From: Methylovirgula sp.
Lineage (GTDB): Bacteria > Pseudomonadota > Alphaproteobacteria > Rhizobiales > Beijerinckiaceae
Assembly: GCA_030040215.1 (NCBI GenBank)
Contig: JASHUD010000227.1
Coordinates: 1 to 9,175, forward strand
Reading direction: 5' to 3'
DNA length: 9,175 nt
The position numbers and the translations under genes are program-made. Below, in pieces: positions 6,309-9,175 of this stretch. The number at the start of each line of letters is the position of its first letter. Positions within the stretch are counted from its first letter, which is position 1. A model generated the notes under the pieces. It did no database searches and was not told the DNA's origin. It saw nothing but the letters and a program-made list of their open reading frames with translations.

Positions 6309-6583
6309 GATTGGCGGCCTGAGGTGGGGAAGCAAGGATTCCCTCGCCTGCGCCGCGGGGGGCGTCAAGCCCGAAAGGAAGGTTTCCCATAGGATCGGGA
6401 TGGTGCGACATCTGGCCCATATCGCTCCTTCGTTGAATGCCCCGTCCTATATCCGCCATCCACGATAGCTTCGGCGGGCGCGAGCAACGGTTAAGTCTGC
6501 GATTGACCTTGAAGACGGGAGCGCAGATCTCGCGGCTAGATATCCCCGCGATTTCCGTATACCTCTCGGAAGAGGAAGCCGGC
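6309..6583. other. Divergent intergenic region, pyrE / debranching enzyme
   Basis: These 275 bases must hold the promoters of two divergent genes. I see no convincing -35/-10 pair, hairpin with a T run, or RNA gene. TTGACC near 6504-6509 on the plus strand and TTGACG near 6369-6364 on the minus strand are possible -35 elements without good partners. A plus-strand in-frame extension from ATG 6437 lacks a ribosome site and is not treated as coding. Confidence 0.5.
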
Positions 6584-8776
6584 ATGAACAAGGAAGCCGT
6601 CGCTTCGGCGGCGTTCGCAAACCAGATATTGCCGCAATTCTCCATTCCCGCAGCGCGGTCGCTGCAGGAACGGCCGGCGCGTGTCCTGAAATATGGCGAC
6701 ACGTTCGCTCTCTTCGATCCGAACGGCGACATCACTTCGATGCCCGGCAGCCCCGAAGGGATATTCTACCGGGACACGCGGCATCTTTCGCATTTGCGTC
6801 TGTCGATCTGCGGTATGCCGCCGATGTTGCTCAGCTCGACGATGCGCGACGACAACGCGGCGTTGACCTGCGATCTGACGAATCCCGATCTTTATCGTTC
6901 CGAAGGCCTCATCCTCGAACACGACCTCATTCACCTGCGCCGCGTGAAGTTCGTTTGGAAAAGCGCCACGTTCGAGCGGATCGCGGTCCGCAATTTCGGC
7001 GAGCGGCGCGAACGCATTGTGTTGCAGATCGAATTCGCGGCCGATTTCGCCGACCTGTTCGAGGTTCGCGGTTCGCGTCGCGAGCGCCACGGCACGTTTC
7101 ATCCAACCCAGGTGAAGGCGGATGCCGCGAAGATATCCTATACCGGACTGGACGGTTTGCTCAGGGAAACGCGGCTGCGCTTCGCACCGCAACCGGGGGA
7201 TCTCGATGCCAATCGAGCGATCTTCGAGCTCGATCTCATGCCGCATGAGCGGGCGGTCATTTTCATCGAGATCCGCTGCAATACGCGACCGGGCGGTTTG
7301 CCGGCAAGCAATCAGTTTTTTACTTCGCTGCGCGAATCGCGGCGCGCCTTGCGCCGTTCCGCGTCGCGAGCCACGGCGATCGCCACCTCCAACGACGTCT
7401 TCAACGAAGGAATCCGGCGCTCCATCGCCGATCTCTATATGCTGACGACGGACCTTCCCGAAGGCCCTTATCCCTACGCCGGAATTCCCTGGTTCAGCAC
7501 CGTCTTCGGGCGCGACGCGTTGATTACGGCAATGCAGACGCTCTGGGCCGATCCAGCAATCGCGCGCGGCGTGCTCGGCCATCTCGCCGCGACGCAGGCG
7601 ACGGCCAAGGACGATGCGGCCGATGCGGAGCCCGGCAAGATCCTGCACGAAGCGCGGCGCGGCGAAATGGCCGCGTTGGGCGAGGTGCCGTTTCGCCGCT
7701 ACTACGGCAGCGTCGATGCGACGCCGCTATTCGTGATGTTGGCCGGCGCCTATCTCGAGCGCACGGCCGATGTCGCTACCCTGCGGCGGCTTTGGCCGAA
7801 CATCGAGGCGGCGCTGCGGTGGATCGACGTCTACGGCGACCGCGACCGCGACGGTTTCGTCGAATACGGCCGAAAGTCGGAAGAAGGATTGATCAACCAA
7901 GGCTGGAAAGACAGCCACGATTCGATCTTTCATGCCGACGGTTCTGTGGCGCGCGGCCCGATCGCGCTCGTCGAGGTGCAAGGCTACGTCTTCGCCGCGA
8001 AGCGCGCCGCGGCATCGATCGCGCAGCGCCTCGATTTGCCTGAGCGCGCTTTGCGCCTCGATCGCCAAGCCGAGGAATTGCAACGCCGCTTCGACGCGGC
8101 GTTTTGGGACGATGCGCTCGGCACTTACGTTCTGGCGCTCGACGGCGACAAGCGGCCTTGCCGGGTGCGCAGTTCGAACGCCGGCCACGCGTTGTTCAGC
8201 GGTATAGCACTGCCCGAGCGCGCCGGGCCCGTGGTGAACGGACTGATGAGCAACGCCTCCTATTCCGGGTGGGGAATCCGAACGATCGCCACTTCCGAAT
8301 CTCGCTATAATCCGATGAGCTATCATAACGGCTCGGTCTGGCCGCACGACAACGGGCTCATCGCCATGGGGTTCGGCCGCTACGGGCTGAAGCATCCGCT
8401 GATGCGGCTGCTCACCGCGCTGTTCGACGCCTCGCTATTCCTCGAGCTGAAGCGCCTGCCGGAGCTGTTCTGCGGCTTCGCGCGGCGCGCCCATACCGGG
8501 CCCACGGCCTATCCCGTGGCGTGCGCGCCGCAGGCCTGGTCCTCGGCCTCGGTCTTCGCCATGGTCGGGGCGCTGCTCGGCATCTCCTTCGAGCCGGCGG
8601 CGCGCCGGATCTGCCTCATGCGGCCGATGTTGCCGGCTTGGCTCGACACGCTCAAGCTATCGAATCTGCGGCTCGGCGGCGCCGCGGTCGACCTGCTGCT
8701 CGAGCGCCGCGGCGAGGAGGTGGCGCCTCACGTCGTGCGGCGCTCGGGCGATGTTGACGTGGTGATGACGGCGTGA
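6584..8776 (+). CDS. Amylo-alpha-1,6-glucosidase-like glycogen debranching enzyme
   Basis: The 730-residue protein starts at ATG 6584, behind AGAGGAAG (8 bases before). The in-frame ATG at 6437 has no ribosome site and adds 49 unrelated residues. The N-terminal part (about 30-255) matches the beta-rich bis domain of bacterial debranching-enzyme homologues (FALFDPNGDI, GIFYRDTRHLSHL). The C-terminal part (about 268-700) is the (alpha/alpha)6 glucosidase fold: GIPWFSTVFGRDALIT (300-315), EEGLINQGWKDSHDSI (433-448), SYHNGSVWPHDNGLI (579-593), PELFCGF (626-632) and YPVACAPQAWSSAS (643-656). The acidic residues in WKDSHDS are candidates for catalysis. No signal peptide is seen, so it is cytoplasmic. 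Known relatives hydrolyse alpha-1,6 branches of glycogen-like polymers, but many members of this group are untested and could act on other alpha-glucosides. No other glycogen gene is in view. The partial ABC transporter follows at once on the same strand. Confidence 0.92.
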   Translation: MNKEAVASAAFANQILPQFSIPAARSLQERPARVLKYGDTFALFDPNGDITSMPGSPEGIFYRDTRHLSHLRLSICGMPPMLLSSTMRDDNAALTCDLTNPDLYRSEGLILEHDLIHLRRVKFVWKSATFERIAVRNFGERRERIVLQIEFAADFADLFEVRGSRRERHGTFHPTQVKADAAKISYTGLDGLLRETRLRFAPQPGDLDANRAIFELDLMPHERAVIFIEIRCNTRPGGLPASNQFFTSLRESRRALRRSASRATAIATSNDVFNEGIRRSIADLYMLTTDLPEGPYPYAGIPWFSTVFGRDALITAMQTLWADPAIARGVLGHLAATQATAKDDAADAEPGKILHEARRGEMAALGEVPFRRYYGSVDATPLFVMLAGAYLERTADVATLRRLWPNIEAALRWIDVYGDRDRDGFVEYGRKSEEGLINQGWKDSHDSIFHADGSVARGPIALVEVQGYVFAAKRAAASIAQRLDLPERALRLDRQAEELQRRFDAAFWDDALGTYVLALDGDKRPCRVRSSNAGHALFSGIALPERAGPVVNGLMSNASYSGWGIRTIATSESRYNPMSYHNGSVWPHDNGLIAMGFGRYGLKHPLMRLLTALFDASLFLELKRLPELFCGFARRAHTGPTAYPVACAPQAWSSASVFAMVGALLGISFEPAARRICLMRPMLPAWLDTLKLSNLRLGGAAVDLLLERRGEEVAPHVVRRSGDVDVVMTA

Positions 8777-8853
8777 AGGCCAACGTTAGACGTTTATCTT
8801 GGGGGAGCGGACAGGCAGTGTCGGAGTGCCGGAGCGAGACTTCGGAGAAGGTG

Positions 8854-9175
8854 ATGTGGCTGCCGCGCTATGCCTCGCGCGGGGCGGCCCGCTTCCTGCT
8901 GCACTATGCCTGCCGCCGGCCGTGGAGCCATCTCGTCGTGCTCGGCTCGGTCTTGAGCGCGGTTGCCTGCGCCATCGGCTCGCAATACGGCGTCAAGAAC
9001 CTGGTCGACGTGCTCGGCTCCAATCCCGGTGATGGCCAGCTCTGGGGCGCGGTCGCGATCCTGCTCGCCCTCGTCGGCGGCGACAATTTGCTCTGGCGTC
9101 TCGCCGGCTTCGTCGCCAGCTATGCGTTTGTCGCCGTCGGCGGCGATCTGCGGCTCGATCTCTTCGACCATCTTT
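8854..9175 (+). CDS. ABC exporter (membrane domain-ATPase type), N-terminal part (runs off the right edge)
   Basis: The plus frame is open from ATG 8854 to the window end, giving 107 residues. GGAG, six bases ahead of the ATG, supports this start. GTG 8851 and GTG 8818 (VSECRSETSEKV...) are in-frame alternatives, and the latter would shorten the gap to the debranching enzyme to 41 bases. A basic N-terminus (RFLLHYACRRPW) precedes a first membrane helix (about 25-45), and a second spans about 64-93. DLRLDLFDHL (98-107) is a typical start of the coupling region of type I ABC exporter membrane domains. The helix pair and this motif resemble the fused membrane-ATPase half transporters, but the ATPase domain lies outside the window, so substrate and exact class cannot be told. 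The gene is likely co-transcribed with the debranching enzyme; no terminator lies between them. Confidence 0.83.
   Translation, partial: MWLPRYASRGAARFLLHYACRRPWSHLVVLGSVLSAVACAIGSQYGVKNLVDVLGSNPGDGQLWGAVAILLALVGGDNLLWRLAGFVASYAFVAVGGDLRLDLFDHL

Noticed and set aside
8794..9171. Minus-strand open frame of 125 residues at the right edge
   Set aside because: It is antisense to the ABC exporter frame, which has membrane helices and the DLRLDLFDHL motif.

Overview
The window reads as high-GC chromosomal DNA of an alphaproteobacterium, most likely Hyphomicrobiales (Rhizobiales). Three things suggest this. The imuA start is preceded by a direct-repeat LexA box of the alphaproteobacterial form GTTC-N7-GTTC. 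PyrE has the roughly 231-residue form and motif spacing I associate with this class. Two GG-N10-GC (sigma-54 type) promoters precede a nitrogen-related gene and its neighbour. No mobile element, CRISPR array, tRNA or rRNA was seen.

Layout from left to right. (1) 1-249, minus: 5' part of imuA (SOS mutagenesis), with its LexA operator at 265-279. (2) 340-2043, minus: a PP2C phosphatase fused to a Ser/Thr kinase with a C-terminal membrane anchor. (3) 2136-2314, minus: the broken remnant of a small-protein gene. (4) 2471-3790, plus: an ammonium transporter of the AMT2/MEP type, with a sigma-54 promoter candidate upstream and a strong intrinsic terminator downstream. (5) 3852-4172, minus: an intact small secreted protein of the same family as the remnant in (3), so the transporter is bracketed by two relatives. 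(6) 4453-4839, plus: a 128-residue protein of unknown function behind a near-consensus sigma-54 promoter. (7) 4970-5551, minus: a Pro/Ala-rich single-pass membrane protein. (8) 5613-6308, minus: pyrE. (9) 6584-8776, plus: an amylo-alpha-1,6-glucosidase-like debranching enzyme. (10) 8854 to the right edge, plus: the start of an ABC exporter.

How the parts may fit: 2.0-4.8 kb looks like a nitrogen-nutrition island. It holds an ammonium transporter, two sigma-54 promoters, and a transmembrane kinase/phosphatase that could signal nitrogen or another state. The link between these genes is inference from position and promoter type only. pyrE and the membrane protein may be co-transcribed, as may the debranching enzyme and the ABC gene. 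The most unusual observation is the pair of related small-protein genes, one intact and one frameshifted and truncated, on either side of the transporter.
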